Below, piece after piece: positions 49,503 through 59,734 of a stretch of 64,000 nt of DNA (the stretch's first letter is position 1; every line of letters begins with the position of its first letter). The notes below the pieces were generated by a model, which was given only the letters and a program-made list of their open reading frames with translations, ran no database searches and was not told the DNA's origin. The position numbers were made by a program, and so were the translations under genes. The stretch is taken from contig NZ_FOVE01000002.1 in the NCBI RefSeq assembly GCF_900115065.1, positions 185,700-249,699 on the forward strand. The letters are read 5' to 3'. Origin of the DNA: Formivibrio citricus. Its GTDB lineage: Bacteria > Pseudomonadota > Gammaproteobacteria > Burkholderiales > Chitinibacteraceae.

Positions 49503-51047
49503 TTATACCGCTGTTGGCCCACGCTTCCGCAGCAAAGCCTCTGCCAGCGCTTGCAATGCCGCCGGGCGGTTCGAGCAGGCGGCAAGCCGGCCATGTGCCT
49601 GTGGCGCGAGATCGAGGTCATAAGGCAGGCGGCCGGCCACGAGCCAGGTTTTTTCTTGCGGCAGCGCGGCCAGCAGCGCCTGCTGTGCCGGCTTGAGCAC
49701 AGCGTTGTAGCTGACGAAAAGCACCTGTTCGCTAGCTCCGGCGCGGGTGGCGGCCAAGGCAATATCCTCCCCGCTTGGCGCGAGCGGCAGGCGTAGTTCG
49801 GTGATGCCCATTCCGCGCGCAGCCAGACAGCCGCCGAGCGTTTCCTCCGCCGTTGCCACGACATCGATTTCCGTGTGTTCGCGCACTTCGCAGGTAATGA
49901 CCAGCGCCGGCCTGGCCGGGTCGAGCCGGTTCGGCTGGCCTGCCCATGAGACAGCCGCAGCATGGATGCGCTTCGACAATGCCAGGTGTTCCGGCGTCGC
50001 TAACAGGGCCGATGGGTCGGCAGGTAGCGCGCGCCAGTCGGGCAGCCGCGCCTTGAGCTCCAGAATGCGCGCCAGCGATTCGTCGATGCGCGCCTCGCCG
50101 ATCTCGCCGTTTTCAACTGCGCGCACCAAGGCTTCGATGACCGCGATTTGGCGATCCTCGCGGTGCGAGACCAGCAGTACGTCTGCGCCTGCCTTGAACG
50201 CGCGCACCGCGCCCTCGACGACGCCGATGCCTTTGGCAATCGCGTCCATTTCCAGGCAATCGGTAAACACCACGCCCCTGAATCCGAGCTCTTCGCGCAG
50301 CAGCCCGGTCAGGACGGCGTGTGAGAGCGTGGAAGGCGTATCGGGATCGCGCTCGAACGCAGGAAATACCACGTGCGCCGACATGATGGCTTCCACTCCG
50401 GCCGCAATCGCGGCGCGGAACGGGGCGAGCTCCACGACATCGAGCCGCGCCCGGTCGTGCGGTACGCGCGGCAAGCCAAGATGCGAATCGACATCGGTAT
50501 CGCCGTGGCCGGGGAAGTGCTTGGCCGTGGCGGCGATCCCGGCTTGTTGAATTCCGCGCAGCGCCGCCAGCCCATATTCGCAGACCTCGGCCACCGTTTC
50601 GCCAAAGGCGCGCACGCCGATCACCGGGTTGCGCGGGTTGTTGTTCACGTCCAGCACCGGGGCGAAGTTGACGTTGAAACCGAGCTGGCACAGTTCCTCG
50701 TTGGCGATGCGGGTCAGTGCTTCGCAATCGGCGGGAGTTCCTGCTGTGCGAAAAGCCAGCGCAGAAGGCAACGGTGTGACGCCGTTCTCGATCCGTGCCA
50801 CCACGCCGCCTTCCTGATCCACGGCGATGAAGAGCGGTGTGCCGGAGCGCTCGGCGTTGATGGTTTGCAAGCGCCGGTTGAGCGCGGCCACCTGCTGCGG
50901 CGTCTGAGTGTTGCGGCGGAACAGGATCACGCCGCCGAGGTGATGGTTGCGGATCAGGTTTTCGATCTGGGCATCGGGCGTGAGCGCATCGAACCCGGCC
51001 ATCAGAAGCTGACCGATTTTCTGGCGGAGGGAAAGAGTGGACGGCAT
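49503..51047 (-). CDS. nagZ: Glycoside hydrolase family 3 beta-N-acetylhexosaminidase
   Basis: A 514-residue GH3 enzyme for removal of GlcNAc in muropeptide recycling. The signature KHFPGHGDTDVDSHLGLP (about 181-198) and the nucleophile Asp in VVFTDCLEMDAI (about 258-269) are intact. It is longer than E. coli NagZ (341) by an extra C-terminal domain (from about 360 on, with VSWAGQPNRLDPARP and VAGRLPYDL) as in the two-domain GH3 form. No signal peptide, so cytoplasmic. Confidence 0.85.
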   Translation of the reverse strand: MPSTLSLRQKIGQLLMAGFDALTPDAQIENLIRNHHLGGVILFRRNTQTPQQVAALNRRLQTINAERSGTPLFIAVDQEGGVVARIENGVTPLPSALAFRTAGTPADCEALTRIANEELCQLGFNVNFAPVLDVNNNPRNPVIGVRAFGETVAEVCEYGLAALRGIQQAGIAATAKHFPGHGDTDVDSHLGLPRVPHDRARLDVVELAPFRAAIAAGVEAIMSAHVVFPAFERDPDTPSTLSHAVLTGLLREELGFRGVVFTDCLEMDAIAKGIGVVEGAVRAFKAGADVLLVSHREDRQIAVIEALVRAVENGEIGEARIDESLARILELKARLPDWRALPADPSALLATPEHLALSKRIHAAAVSWAGQPNRLDPARPALVITCEVREHTEIDVVATAEETLGGCLAARGMGITELRLPLAPSGEDIALAATRAGASEQVLFVSYNAVLKPAQQALLAALPQEKTWLVAGRLPYDLDLAPQAHGRLAACSNRPAALQALAEALLRKRGPTAV

Positions 51048-51280
51048 GGCGAATCGGGTAATGGAGCGGAGCTGGCAGGATAGAGGGTTGGCGGTCTGCC
51101 GCCAAGCTGCAGGCGCTTGCGAATCTTAAATGGTTAACTTACCATGCGGTCGATTGGTAATTTTAACGTTTGAAAAAAACAACTTTGACAGACGCTCGCT
51201 TTCTGCGGTGCACAAATTGCACTTGCTGCAAATTTTCAATTTGTGAAATGTGACTGGGCGGGCGACTCAGGGAGGAAAAC

Positions 51281-52906
51281 ATGGCATTGTCCATCGTAAG
51301 ACGTTTGCAGATCATGGCCGCCTGTTCCGTGGTGGCATTGCTGGCCGTGGGCATAACGGGCGCGCGCGTGACATCGAAAGTCAACGAAAGCCTGCACAAC
51401 GTGAATGCCAATACGCTGCCCAGTGTGGAAGCGATTGCCGACATCAACGAAAACTTCATGCGCCTGCGCATTCTGACGCTCTATCACAGCTTGAGTGCTG
51501 AACCAGCCAAGAAAGTCGCAGTTGAAAAACAGATGGCCGCAGTCAGGGGAAGCATCGACAAGGGGCTGGCTCGCTATGAGAAGGAGCGGCTGGTCAACTC
51601 CAAGGACAAGGAACTACTCGAGGCTGACAAGAAGTTGATGGTCAACTACTACACGATTATCGAGAAGGTGCTGGAAAAGTCCAGAACTGAAGGGGTTGAA
51701 GCTGCGCTTGCCGTCATTAACCTGCCGGAAACCCAGCAAGGCGCGGCCAAAATGACTGAGGCGATGGAAGCGCACAAGAAATACAACCGGGCCTTGGCCG
51801 ACGAGCAGGAAAAAAGCGCCAGTGAAAGCGCGCGGCTTGGGCTGATCATCAGCTGGGCGATGATTGCCGTTGGCGCGGCGGGTGTCGCCCTGCTGAGTAT
51901 CTGGCTGGTGCGCGGCATCGGTCGCGGTTTGAACAGCGTGCAAACCGCTGTGGGGCATATCGAGAACAACCTGGACTTTACCCACCGGGTCGAGGTCCAC
52001 GGCAACGACGAGCTGGGCGTTACCGCCCAAGCGGTCAACCGACTGCTGGAAAAAATGCAGGGCAACCTCAAGACGATTTCAGGCGAAGTCCAGACGCTCG
52101 CTGCGGCAGCCAACCAGATGGCTTCCACTGCGGACCAGGTCGCCAAGGCCGCACACCAGCAAAGCGAAGCAGCTTCCAGCATGGCCGCGACGGTCGAGGA
52201 AATGACCGTCAACATCAGTCTGGTCGGCGACCGGGCGCAGGAAGCCAACCGCATTTCCAGCGAATCCGGCCAGCTGGCCGCCACGGGTGAAAATGTCATC
52301 GGCCAAACCGCACATGGTATCAACCAGATCGCCTCGACCGTGCATGACGCTGCCGCGCGCATCCACGAGCTTGAGCAGCACAGCCAGAAGATTTCCAACG
52401 TGATTGCTGTGATCAAGGAGATCGCCGACCAGACCAACCTCTTGGCGCTCAATGCCGCTATCGAAGCCGCGCGAGCCGGCGAACAGGGCCGCGGTTTTGC
52501 CGTGGTGGCCGACGAAGTGCGCAAACTGGCCGAGCGCACGGCTTCCTCTACGCAGGAAATCACCAATACCATCGAAACCATGCGTACCAGCGCAAGCAAT
52601 GCCGTGCAGGGCATGCAGGGGGCCGTCGAGGAAGTCCGCCAGGGCGTGGCGCGTGCACAGGAAGCCAACGACTCGATCCGCCAGATTGGAGAGGGTAGCC
52701 GCAGCGCCGTGGGCATGGTCGAAGAGATCACCACAGCCATTCGTGAACAGGGTACGGCGACCAACAACATCGCCACCCAAGTCGAGCGGATTGCCCAGAT
52801 GTCCGAGGAAAGCAGCGCAGCCGCAGAAGAAAGCGCCCGCGCCGCGCGCGATCTGGATCGCATGGCGCTGGGGATGCACGGCATTGTGGCGGCGTACCGG
52901 CTTTGA
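51281..52906 (+). CDS. Methyl-accepting chemotaxis protein 1 (4HB-HAMP-signalling)
   Basis: A 541-residue chemoreceptor. Membrane segments lie at about 10-31 and 190-210. Between them is a roughly 160-residue helical sensor of the four-helix-bundle type (no sign of Cache or PAS). A HAMP linker follows (about 211-264), then the cytoplasmic coiled coil with the tip [41 protein letters not shown]. There is no C-terminal NWETF pentapeptide for CheR/CheB docking. First of three tandem paralogues; a signal ligand cannot be predicted. Confidence 0.93.
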   Translation: MALSIVRRLQIMAACSVVALLAVGITGARVTSKVNESLHNVNANTLPSVEAIADINENFMRLRILTLYHSLSAEPAKKVAVEKQMAAVRGSIDKGLARYEKERLVNSKDKELLEADKKLMVNYYTIIEKVLEKSRTEGVEAALAVINLPETQQGAAKMTEAMEAHKKYNRALADEQEKSASESARLGLIISWAMIAVGAAGVALLSIWLVRGIGRGLNSVQTAVGHIENNLDFTHRVEVHGNDELGVTAQAVNRLLEKMQGNLKTISGEVQTLAAAANQMASTADQVAKAAHQQSEAASSMAATVEEMTVNISLVGDRAQEANRISSESGQLAATGENVIGQTAHGINQIASTVHDAAARIHELEQHSQKISNVIAVIKEIADQTNLLALNAAIEAARAGEQGRGFAVVADEVRKLAERTASSTQEITNTIETMRTSASNAVQGMQGAVEEVRQGVARAQEANDSIRQIGEGSRSAVGMVEEITTAIREQGTATNNIATQVERIAQMSEESSAAAEESARAARDLDRMALGMHGIVAAYRL

Positions 52907-52910
52907 TATG

Positions 52911-52936
52911 TGTGGAAGCGGAAGACATCCGCGAAA
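52911..52936 (+). repeat. Diverged REP (family A) after chemoreceptor 1
   Basis: TGTGGAAGCGGAAGACATCCGCGAAA has the REP outline but with two mismatches in the palindrome. Confidence 0.55.
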
Positions 52937-52977
52937 TGGAAAAGTAATCTGACGACGCAGTAAATCGTCGGCAAATC

Positions 52978-53006
52978 GAAACAGGCGCCTCGTGCGCCTG
53001 TTTCTA
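52978..53006 (+). terminator. Terminator after chemoreceptor 1
   Basis: GAAACAGGCGC, loop CTCGT, GCGCCTGTTTC, followed by TATT. It ends the first chemoreceptor transcript, so the second has its own promoter in 53007-53134. Confidence 0.82.
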
Positions 53007-53134
53007 TTACGAAGTTCGTAAGCTTTTGAGTTGCCTGTGTTACATGCGGCTTCTTGGTTTGCGTGGGGTGTTTGTCCTATCCTTCAGCCTGAGTCGGTTC
53101 AGCCTCCAGAAAATCAGAAAAAGGAATCCCGTCC

Positions 53135-54760
53135 ATGGCCCTTACCATCGCCCGTCGTTTGCAAATCATGATCGGCTGTTCGATCCTGGCGCTGATCGTT
53201 CTTGCCGTTTCCGGCGCGCAAGTCGCCTCGCACTTGAGAGGCGGCGTTGACTACCTCTATACCAATGCCATGCCGAGCATCCAGACGCTGGATGATGTAC
53301 ATGACGATTACATGAACATACGCGTGCTGGTGCTGTACCACATGCTGGTCAAGGACCCGGCGCAAAAGACCGGCGTTGAAAAGAAAGTTGCCGAGCACAA
53401 GGAACAACTCCAGAAAAAATTGGCCCGTTACGAGAAGGAACTGCTCTCGGATGCAAAGGACAAGGAGCTGCTGGAGGCCAACAAGAAGCTGTTCGCCAAC
53501 TATTTTGCCACGCTCGATGCCCTGTTCGCAAAATCCCGCGCCAATGATCAGGAAGGCGCGCTGGCGGAGATCGGCAAGCCGGAAAACCGCGAGAACCTCA
53601 CCAAGCTGCTGGCCACCCTTGAAGCTCATGGCAAATACAACGACAAGCTGGCCGAGGATTTCCACAAGTCCTCCATGGCCAGCGACCGCCGCGGGCAGAT
53701 CATTTCGCTGATCCTGATCGTGGCGGCGATTCTGGGCGTGGGCAGCATGGGGTTCTTCCTGTTGCGCAGCATCAACAAGGCGCTGCATGAAACCCAGAGT
53801 GCCATCACGCATATTGAAAGCCATCTCGATTTCACGCGCCGGGTTGAAGTGCATAGCGGCGACGAACTGGGAATCACGGCCAAGGCCATCAACCGCCTGC
53901 TGGAAAAATTGCAGGACAACCTGAAAACAATCGCCACTGGTGCGCAATCCGTGGCCGCGGCCGCCAACCAGATGGCCGCGACCTCGTCGCAGGTCGCCAA
54001 GGCATCGCAGCAGCAGAGCGAAGCCGCTTCCGGCATGGCCGCGACGGTCGAGGAAATGACCGTCAGCATCAACCACGTCGCCGACCGCGCGCAGGAAGCC
54101 AACCGTATTTCCTGCGAATCCGGGCAGCTTGCAGCCTCGGGCGAGCGGGTTATCGGCCAGACGGCAGAAGGCATCAACCAGATTGCCGGCACGGTGCATG
54201 ATGCGGCTGCGCGCATTCACGAGCTTGAACAGCACAGCGCGCAGATTTCCAATGTCGTGGCTGTCATCAAGGAAGTGGCCGACCAGACCAACCTGCTGGC
54301 ACTCAACGCCGCCATCGAAGCAGCGCGTGCGGGCGAACAGGGCCGCGGTTTTGCCGTGGTGGCCGACGAAGTACGCAAGCTCGCGGAACGCACGGCCGCA
54401 TCCACGCAGGAAATTTCCCGCACCATCGAAACCATGCGTGCCGGCGCCAGCAATGCCGTGCAAGGCATGCAGGGTGCGGTGGCAGAGGTGGGGCAGGGTG
54501 TCGAGCGCGCGCAGGAAGCCAACGATTCGATCCGCCAGATCGGCGAAGGCAGCCGCAGCGCCGTGGGCATGGTCGAAGAGATCGCTACCGCAATTCGCGA
54601 ACAGGGCACGGCGACCAACAACATTGCCATTCAGGTCGAAAAGATCGCTCAGATGTCCGAGGAAAGCAGCGCCGCCGCCGAAGAAAGCGCCCGCGCCGCG
54701 CGCGATCTGGACCGCTTGGCCGGCGAGATGCACGGCATCGTGGCAGCCTATCGGCTTTGA
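53135..54760 (+). CDS. Methyl-accepting chemotaxis protein 2
   Basis: A 541-residue paralogue of the receptor before it, of identical length. Membrane segments at about 11-32 and 190-210, a four-helix-bundle-like periplasmic sensor, HAMP, then the signalling domain with the same hairpin tip. The cytoplasmic halves of the two proteins are nearly identical (for instance [28 protein letters not shown] against [28 protein letters not shown]), while the sensors differ. It also lacks a C-terminal pentapeptide. Confidence 0.93.
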   Translation: MALTIARRLQIMIGCSILALIVLAVSGAQVASHLRGGVDYLYTNAMPSIQTLDDVHDDYMNIRVLVLYHMLVKDPAQKTGVEKKVAEHKEQLQKKLARYEKELLSDAKDKELLEANKKLFANYFATLDALFAKSRANDQEGALAEIGKPENRENLTKLLATLEAHGKYNDKLAEDFHKSSMASDRRGQIISLILIVAAILGVGSMGFFLLRSINKALHETQSAITHIESHLDFTRRVEVHSGDELGITAKAINRLLEKLQDNLKTIATGAQSVAAAANQMAATSSQVAKASQQQSEAASGMAATVEEMTVSINHVADRAQEANRISCESGQLAASGERVIGQTAEGINQIAGTVHDAAARIHELEQHSAQISNVVAVIKEVADQTNLLALNAAIEAARAGEQGRGFAVVADEVRKLAERTAASTQEISRTIETMRAGASNAVQGMQGAVAEVGQGVERAQEANDSIRQIGEGSRSAVGMVEEIATAIREQGTATNNIAIQVEKIAQMSEESSAAAEESARAARDLDRLAGEMHGIVAAYRL

Positions 54761-54777
54761 GCTTTCTTGTTTCCAAC

Positions 54778-54808
54778 AAAAGCGGGGGCGGCAAGCGCCC
54801 GCTTTTTT
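54778..54808 (+). terminator. Terminator after chemoreceptor 2
   Basis: AAAAGCGGGGGCG, loop GCAAG, CGCCCGCTTTTTT. It lies 18 bases after the stop. Confidence 0.85.
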
Positions 54809-55014
54809 ACTCGCTGTCAAATACTCACAAAGCTTTACCGGTTTTTACCGGGGCATCGCCGTGTCCGACAAGCGCAAGACGTACCATTGCATGTTCTGGA
54901 AATTGTTTATGCATCAGACGAATAGCGCTTGATTGCGGCGTGTAGCATTGTGTACATTAAGCGCCCTGTCATGAATGCGAAACAAAATACAATAATGTAT
55001 ATAAGGGAATACTC

Positions 55015-56634
55015 ATGAACCTAACCATATCGCGACGCCTTGCCGTGATGAGTGTAGGCGCAGTGCTGGCATTGATCATTGTTGGCTTGATCGGGTTTGT
55101 CACAGCCCGTCAAATCACGGCGGACATGAAATACACCAGCGAAAACGTGATCCGCAGCCTGGGCCTGCTCAGTGATGCCGAGAGCAGCTTCCTGCTGATT
55201 CGGGTCAACGGCCTCTACCATCTGTCCTACGACGATGCGGCCAGGAAAGCCCCGCACGACGAAGTCATCAAGCAGAAGGTCGCCGATATCCGCAAGAACC
55301 TGGGCGAATACGAAAAATCCGTGACCGACCCGCGCGACAAAGCCCTGCTGGAAGAAGACAAGCAACTCTTCACTGCTTATGTCGTGGCGCTGGACCGGAT
55401 GCTGGAAAAATCCCGCGCCAACGATCGGGCGGGCGCGAATACCGTGATCGAGGCGGAATGGAAGCCTGCCGGCGAAAAACTGACCAAAGCCTTTGCCCAG
55501 CACAAGCAATACAACGAAAAGCTGGCTGCCGATCTCGCGCAAAAGGCCGCCGCCACCGGCCAGCGCAATGCCGTGATTACCGCGATTGCCACCTTGGCCG
55601 GCGTGTTGCTGGTCAGCGTGATGAGCGTGCTTTTGTGCCGCGGCATTCGTAATTCCCTGAAAAAAATGCACGACGCCATGTTCCGGGTGCAGGGGCAGTT
55701 GGATTTCACTGCGCGCGTTGAAGGGCTTGGGCGCGACGAAATCGGCGAAACCGCCGATGCCTTCAACCGCCTGCTCGACAAGCTGCAGGAAAACCTTCGC
55801 CAGGTAGCAAACAATGCCAATCAGGTAGCGACCTCGGCCAGCGAAATGGCCGCCATCTCCAACCAGATTGCCACGGCATCGGTCGCGCAAAGCGAAGCCG
55901 CATCCAGCATGGCCTCCTCGGTGGAAGAGATGTCGGTCAGCATCAACCATGTCGGCGACCGTGCCAACGTAGCCAGCCAGTTTGCCGGCGAATCGGGCAA
56001 GCTGGCCGCCGAGGGCGAACAGGTCATCGGCCAGACCATGCAGGAAGTCAGCCAGGCTGCCGCCACGGCCAGCCAGGCCGAAGAGCGAATCCGCAAGCTG
56101 GAAAGCGAAAGCGAGCGCATCTCCTCTGTCGTGGCCGTCATCAAGGAAGTCGCCGACCAGACCAACCTCCTCGCGCTCAATGCCGCCATCGAAGCCGCGC
56201 GCGCCGGCGAACAGGGCCGCGGCTTTGCCGTGGTGGCCGACGAAGTGCGCAAGCTTGCCGAACGCACCGCAGCCTCCACGCAGGAAATCACCCAGACCAT
56301 CGAATCGATGCGCCAGGGCGCACGCGATGCCGTGGAAGGCATGCACCATGTGGTGCAGCAGGTGGAGCAGAGCGCGAAACATGCCAGCCATGCCAATGAA
56401 GTCATGATCAAGGTCGGCAGCGGCAGCCGCGAAGCGGTTTCGATGGTCGGTGAAATCAGCAGCGCGATGCGCGAACAGACGCACGCCAGCCACAGCATGG
56501 CGCAGCAGATCGAGCACGTGGCCTCGATGTCGGAAGAAGGCAGCGCCGCAGCAAGCGAAAGCGCCCGTTCCGCGCGAGATCTGGAACGCCTGGCCGGCAG
56601 CATGCAAGGGATGATAGCCGCGTACCGCCTTTGA
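55015..56634 (+). CDS. Methyl-accepting chemotaxis protein 3
   Basis: A 539-residue third paralogue. Start ATG 55015 follows AAGGGA by 8 bases. Layout is the same: membrane segments about 10-30 and 186-207, helical sensor between, HAMP, then the signalling coiled coil with tip [41 protein letters not shown]. It is more diverged from the first two, with different sensor and more Cys in the second membrane segment (LLCRG). No pentapeptide at the C-terminus (IAAYRL). Confidence 0.92.
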   Translation: MNLTISRRLAVMSVGAVLALIIVGLIGFVTARQITADMKYTSENVIRSLGLLSDAESSFLLIRVNGLYHLSYDDAARKAPHDEVIKQKVADIRKNLGEYEKSVTDPRDKALLEEDKQLFTAYVVALDRMLEKSRANDRAGANTVIEAEWKPAGEKLTKAFAQHKQYNEKLAADLAQKAAATGQRNAVITAIATLAGVLLVSVMSVLLCRGIRNSLKKMHDAMFRVQGQLDFTARVEGLGRDEIGETADAFNRLLDKLQENLRQVANNANQVATSASEMAAISNQIATASVAQSEAASSMASSVEEMSVSINHVGDRANVASQFAGESGKLAAEGEQVIGQTMQEVSQAAATASQAEERIRKLESESERISSVVAVIKEVADQTNLLALNAAIEAARAGEQGRGFAVVADEVRKLAERTAASTQEITQTIESMRQGARDAVEGMHHVVQQVEQSAKHASHANEVMIKVGSGSREAVSMVGEISSAMREQTHASHSMAQQIEHVASMSEEGSAAASESARSARDLERLAGSMQGMIAAYRL

Positions 56635-56639
56635 TATAG

Positions 56640-56708
56640 GTGGGAGCGGATGAAATCCGCGAAACACAAAACAAAACGGCACGCCATGCAGGTGTGCCGT
56701 TTTGTTTG
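56640..56708. repeat. REP plus terminator cassette, copy 1
   Basis: A REP (GTGGGAGCGGATGAAATCCGCGAA, 56640-56663) is followed by AAACGGCACGCC ATGCA GGTGTGCCGTTTTGTTT (56674-56708), a terminator for chemoreceptor 3 with runs on both sides. The same arrangement recurs at 56911-56970. Confidence 0.85.
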
Positions 56709-56751
56709 AGCGGGAATCGATCAGTAGATTTGGTCAGATTTTTGTTCGAAT

Positions 56752-56780
56752 TCGTCACCCCGGCGCAGGCCGGGGTCCAG
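56752..56780 (+). repeat. Palindromic repeat core (copy of the ubiB-upstream element)
   Basis: TCGTCACCCCGGCGCAGGCCGGGGTCCAG, matching 7481-7509 at 26 of 29 positions. The intergenic stretch 56635-57035 consists almost entirely of repeats. Confidence 0.7.
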
Positions 56781-56783
56781 CGA

Positions 56784-56894
56784 GTAGCCCGGATGAAACA
56801 ACGTGAAATCCGGGGCTTGCGTTGGTGGTTGCCACAAACCCGGTGTGTCTTTGACTCCGTGCCCCCGGATTTCGCTGCGCTGCATCCGGGCTAC
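56784..56894. repeat. 111-bp inverted-repeat element (GTAGCCCGGATG family)
   Basis: GTAGCCCGGATG (56784-56795) and CATCCGGGCTAC (56883-56894) are perfect 12-bp inverted ends; inner AAATCCGGGG and CCCCCGGATTT also pair. From memory this resembles a widespread proteobacterial palindrome; it carries no gene. Confidence 0.7.
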
Positions 56895-56910
56895 CCGCTT
56901 TGGCCGGTAT

Positions 56911-56970
56911 GTGGGAGCGGATGAAATCCGCGAATCGCAAAACAAAACGGCACACCATTCAGGTGTGCCG
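56911..56970. repeat. REP plus terminator cassette, copy 2
   Basis: The REP GTGGGAGCGGATGAAATCCGCGAA (56911-56934) is followed by CGGCACACC ATTCA GGTGTGCCG. Read on the minus strand the hairpin is followed by TTTTGTTTTG, so it should terminate gltX. The 60 bases match copy 1 at about 55 positions. Confidence 0.85.
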
Positions 56971-57035
56971 GTATGACGGCAAAACGATCGCGCTCTTCCC
57001 TGTACCTCTGTGTTTCACGAGGTGAAAATTCTGGA

Positions 57036-58424
57036 TCAAGCCGCCAGCCGCTTCAACACTTCCTCACGTCCCAGCAGCGCCAGCACGGCATCAACCGAGG
57101 GTGTGCTGGTGGTACCACAGACCTTCGCGCGCAACGGCATGCCTACCTGCGGCATCTTCACGCCCTGTGCCTTCACAAAGTCCTTGATGAACTGCGACAG
57201 GGTCGGTTGATCCCAGACTTCCAGCCGGGCCACGCCTTCGGCAAAGAATTCCAGCCGCGCCTCGTCGTCCGGCGTCAGGTGCTTTTCCACAACCTCGGCG
57301 GTCGGATCGAGCGGGCGGTAGAAATACTCGGCCTGTTCGGCAAGTTCCACCAGCGTCTGCACACGGTCGCGCAGCAAGGTGACGACGCTTGCCAGGGCCG
57401 GGCCGTTGGCTGTGTCGATACCCTTGTCTTCAAGGAAGCGTGCAGCCAGTGATGCCAAGCGAGCCGGATCGGCCACTTTCATGTGCTGGGCGTTGAGCCA
57501 CAGCAGCTTGTCGCGGTCGAAGCGCGACGGGCTGGGGCTGACATTCTTGAGATCGAACCACTCCACGAACTGCGCCATGGTAAAGAACTCGTCGTCGCCA
57601 TGCCCCCAGCCCAGTCGGGCCAGGTAGTTGAGCAGCGCCTCCGGCAGGAAGCCCTGGCGGTCGTAGTCGACCACGCTGACCGCATCGCGGCGCTTGGAAA
57701 GCTTCTGCCCCTGGTCGTTATGGATCATCGGCAGGTGGGCGAACTGCGGCAGCGGCGCGCCCAGTGCCAGAAAGATATTGATCTGGCGCGGCGTGTTGTT
57801 CACGTGGTCGTCGCCGCGAATCACTTGGGTGATGCCCATGTCCCAGTCGTCGATCACCACGCAGAAGTTGTAGGTCGGCGTGCCGTCCGGGCGCGCGATG
57901 ATCAGATCGTCGAGCTCCTCGTTGCTGATCTCGATGCGGCCCTTGACCAGATCGTCCCACACCACCGAACCATCGAGCGGGGTCTTGAAGCGGATCACCG
58001 GCGCAACGCCTGCCGGCGGCTCGGGCAGCGTCTTGCCCGCTTCCGGGCGCCAGCGGCGGTCGTAGCGCGGCTTCTCGCCGCGCGCTTCCTGCTCGGCGCG
58101 CATGGTTTCAAGCTCTTCCTTGCTCGCGTAGCAGCGATAGGCATGGCCACTTTCCAGCATCTGCTGCAGCACTTCCTTGTAACGATCCATGCGCTGCATC
58201 TGGTAGAACGGGCCTTCGTCGTAATCCAGATTCACCCAGTGCATGCCGTCCATGATCGCCGCCACCGATTCCGGCGTCGAGCGTTCGACATCGGTATCCT
58301 CGATACGCAGCACGAACTTGCCGCCGTTCTTGCGGGCATGGGCCCAGGAAAACAGCGCGGTGCGCACGCCGCCGATGTGCAGCATGCCGGTGGGACTGGG
58401 AGCAAAACGGGTACGGACTGTCAT
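57036..58424 (-). CDS. gltX: Glutamyl-tRNA synthetase GltX
   Basis: A 462-residue class I synthetase charging tRNA-Glu (and perhaps tRNA-Gln where GatCAB exists; its genes are not seen). I start at ATG 58424 ([19 protein letters not shown]); ATG 58430 would add two residues. The HIGH motif is PTGMLHIGG (11-19), and KMSKS appears as KLSKR in [44 protein letters not shown] is typical. Gene-end Cys and anticodon-binding part is helical, as usual. Confidence 0.97.
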   Translation of the reverse strand: MTVRTRFAPSPTGMLHIGGVRTALFSWAHARKNGGKFVLRIEDTDVERSTPESVAAIMDGMHWVNLDYDEGPFYQMQRMDRYKEVLQQMLESGHAYRCYASKEELETMRAEQEARGEKPRYDRRWRPEAGKTLPEPPAGVAPVIRFKTPLDGSVVWDDLVKGRIEISNEELDDLIIARPDGTPTYNFCVVIDDWDMGITQVIRGDDHVNNTPRQINIFLALGAPLPQFAHLPMIHNDQGQKLSKRRDAVSVVDYDRQGFLPEALLNYLARLGWGHGDDEFFTMAQFVEWFDLKNVSPSPSRFDRDKLLWLNAQHMKVADPARLASLAARFLEDKGIDTANGPALASVVTLLRDRVQTLVELAEQAEYFYRPLDPTAEVVEKHLTPDDEARLEFFAEGVARLEVWDQPTLSQFIKDFVKAQGVKMPQVGMPLRAKVCGTTSTPSVDAVLALLGREEVLKRLAA

Positions 58425-58843
58425 GGCCATCTCGAAACAAGGCAAAAGCAGCATTCTACCGGCGCGCAATGCAACATGAAACAATGTCACGGCAGGAGAT
58501 GTTGCGGCCCGGTTCTGCGCTTCCCTTTTTGCCAAAGGGCGATTGAGGGGAGGGCGGCAATGGAGATTTCTCAACGCTCTTTTTTAGATAAAGGGGCGGG
58601 GGGCTTCGCTCTGGAGTCAGGGCAATCGGACTGTGCGCTTTTTTGAATCGATAATATGCAAATAGCACCGTTTTTTCTCCCTCCCTCTTGATGGAGGAGG
58701 GCAGGGGAGAGGGTGAGATGGGGCAAGATCAGTGCATGGTTGATACATTTCCCCCTCTCCCGCAAGGGGCGAGGGGACACCTGGATAGTGTGAGTGCCTT
58801 GGGTATGGAATAGAAATGCCTGGAACCCCGCCACAAGTTGCGC
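58425..58843. other. Intergenic region gltX to tRNA-Ser with purine/pyrimidine palindromes
   Basis: No convincing gene. CTCCCTCCCTCTTGATGGAGGAGGG (about 58678-58703) and CCCCCTCTCCCGCAAGGGGCGAGGGG (about 58750-58776) are pyrimidine/purine palindromes like the one after ilvE. The left part should hold the gltX promoter on the minus strand, but I cannot place it. Confidence 0.5.
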
Positions 58844-58849
58844 TACAAT
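58844..58849 (+). promoter_or_regulatory. Probable -10 box of tRNA-Ser
   Basis: TACAAT, 16 bases before the mature tRNA. At 17 bases upstream is TGGAAC as a weak -35. The following GC-rich stretch (CCCGCC) is a discriminator typical of stable-RNA promoters. Confidence 0.5.
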
Positions 58850-58864
58850 CCCGCCTCGCTCCGC

Positions 58865-58954
58865 GGAAAGGTGGCAGAGTGGTTGAATGTACCTGACTCG
58901 AAATCAGGCGTAGGTGCAAGCCTACCGAGGGTTCGAATCCCTCCCTTTCCGCCA
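58865..58954 (+). tRNA. tRNA-Ser (anticodon CGA)
   Basis: A 90-base class II tRNA. Acceptor GGAAAGG (58865-58871) pairs with CCTTTCC, discriminator G and encoded CCA end at 58954. The anticodon arm is CCTGA CT CGA AA TCAGG, giving CGA for UCG codons. A long variable arm (GTAGGTGCAAGCCTAC) marks a serine tRNA, and GGTTCGAATCC is the T arm. Confidence 0.96.
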
Positions 58955-58965
58955 GTATTCAATAA

Positions 58966-58999
58966 AAAGCCCTCGATTTTTCGAGGGCTTTTTTGTTTT
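58966..58999 (+). terminator. Terminator after tRNA-Ser
   Basis: AAAAGCCCTCGA, loop TTTT, TCGAGGGCTTTTTTG. It ends the single tRNA transcript. Confidence 0.9.
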
Positions 59000-59197
59000 T
59001 CGGTTTGCGGCCGATTGTCGGTGCGAGAAAAACCGCAGGGCAAGCCCAGTTGCCCATCTCGGGGCAAAATGTGACAAAAAACGGCATCTGGACCGGCGGC
59101 TGACCGGGGTCGGCGCAGCCGCAACACACTTCCCCAGCGCTATGGCGTCCGGCAGAAGAACGCCCGCCTGCCGTTCATCCGCCCCCGCCTTGCCCGC

Positions 59198-59213
59198 TGG
59201 CACACCCCTTGCT
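59198..59213 (+). promoter_or_regulatory. Sigma-54 promoter upstream of the first pilin gene
   Basis: TGGCACACCCCTTGCT matches the sigma-54 consensus TGGCAYRN4TTGCW at every position. Expected start is about 59224, giving a 50-base leader to the pilin ATG. Type IV pilin genes in Pseudomonas and relatives use sigma-54 with PilR. The rest of 59000-59273 shows no gene. Confidence 0.88.
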
Positions 59214-59273
59214 ATCAACAGAGTGCGCCGCCGCGAAGACGGCACAATACTCAACTACCGAGAGGTGAATATC

Positions 59274-59612
59274 ATGAAGAAGATGCAACAGGGCTTTACC
59301 CTGATCGAACTGATGATTGTGGTGGCAATTATCGGTATTTTGGCCGCTATTGCGTTGCCGCAATATAACCAATATCGCATCCGTTCTGCTGAAAATGCTT
59401 GCTTGGGCGAAGTTGCTGCGTATGCCAAGGCTGCTGTGGCTGCTTTGGCTACAGATGGCATGGTTGTTCCGGCTCATGTGCCGAGTGCTTGTAATGCCGC
59501 TATTGCCACCCCTGCTGCAATGGCTGGTACAGCTGATGTTGCTCCTAGAACTCCTGGTGTCCGTAATTCTCGGTGTGATTGGACAAACGGCTCTTGCACT
59601 CTGCTCCCGTAA
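59274..59612 (+). CDS. Type IV pilin (PilA-like) 1
   Basis: A 112-residue prepilin with a 7-residue leader MKKMQQG before [20 protein letters not shown], cut between Gly7 and Phe8 and N-methylated by the prepilin peptidase; Glu at mature position 5 is present. The mature protein is short (105 residues) with Ala-rich helix and two Cys pairs; Cys in [14 protein letters not shown] could form the C-terminal disulfide loop. Start ATG 59274 follows GAGAGGTG. First of two tandem pilins. Confidence 0.93.
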   Translation: MKKMQQGFTLIELMIVVAIIGILAAIALPQYNQYRIRSAENACLGEVAAYAKAAVAALATDGMVVPAHVPSACNAAIATPAAMAGTADVAPRTPGVRNSRCDWTNGSCTLLP

Positions 59613-59639
59613 GCATTTTAATTTTGCCTTAGTCTGCTG

Positions 59640-59673
59640 AGTCCCCTCGCTCGCAAGGCGGGGGGATTTTCCA
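59640..59673 (+). terminator. Terminator-like hairpin between the pilin genes
   Basis: TCCCCTCGC, a 7-base loop, GCGGGGGGA then TTTTCC. The stem has mismatched G, so it may be leaky and allow read-through to the second pilin. Confidence 0.6.
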
Positions 59674-59734
59674 AGAGGCTTCGCGGTTCACCTGGAATTC
59701 TGCGGTGAAGGGAAATTGCAGAAGGAGAAGTCCC

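Noticed and set aside
51120..51180. Sigma-28 (flagellar) promoter before chemoreceptor 1
   Set aside because: TAAA with a weak GCGGTCGA at about the right spacing is too far from GCCGATAA to support.
57013..57027. Terminator of gltX at TTTCACGAGGTGAAA
   Set aside because: The stem is six pairs and no T-run follows on the minus strand; the hairpin at 56948-56970 is a better candidate.
58456..58834. Short frames in the gltX to tRNA-Ser spacer
   Set aside because: They run through purine/pyrimidine palindromes, overlap each other on both strands and lack ribosome-binding sites.
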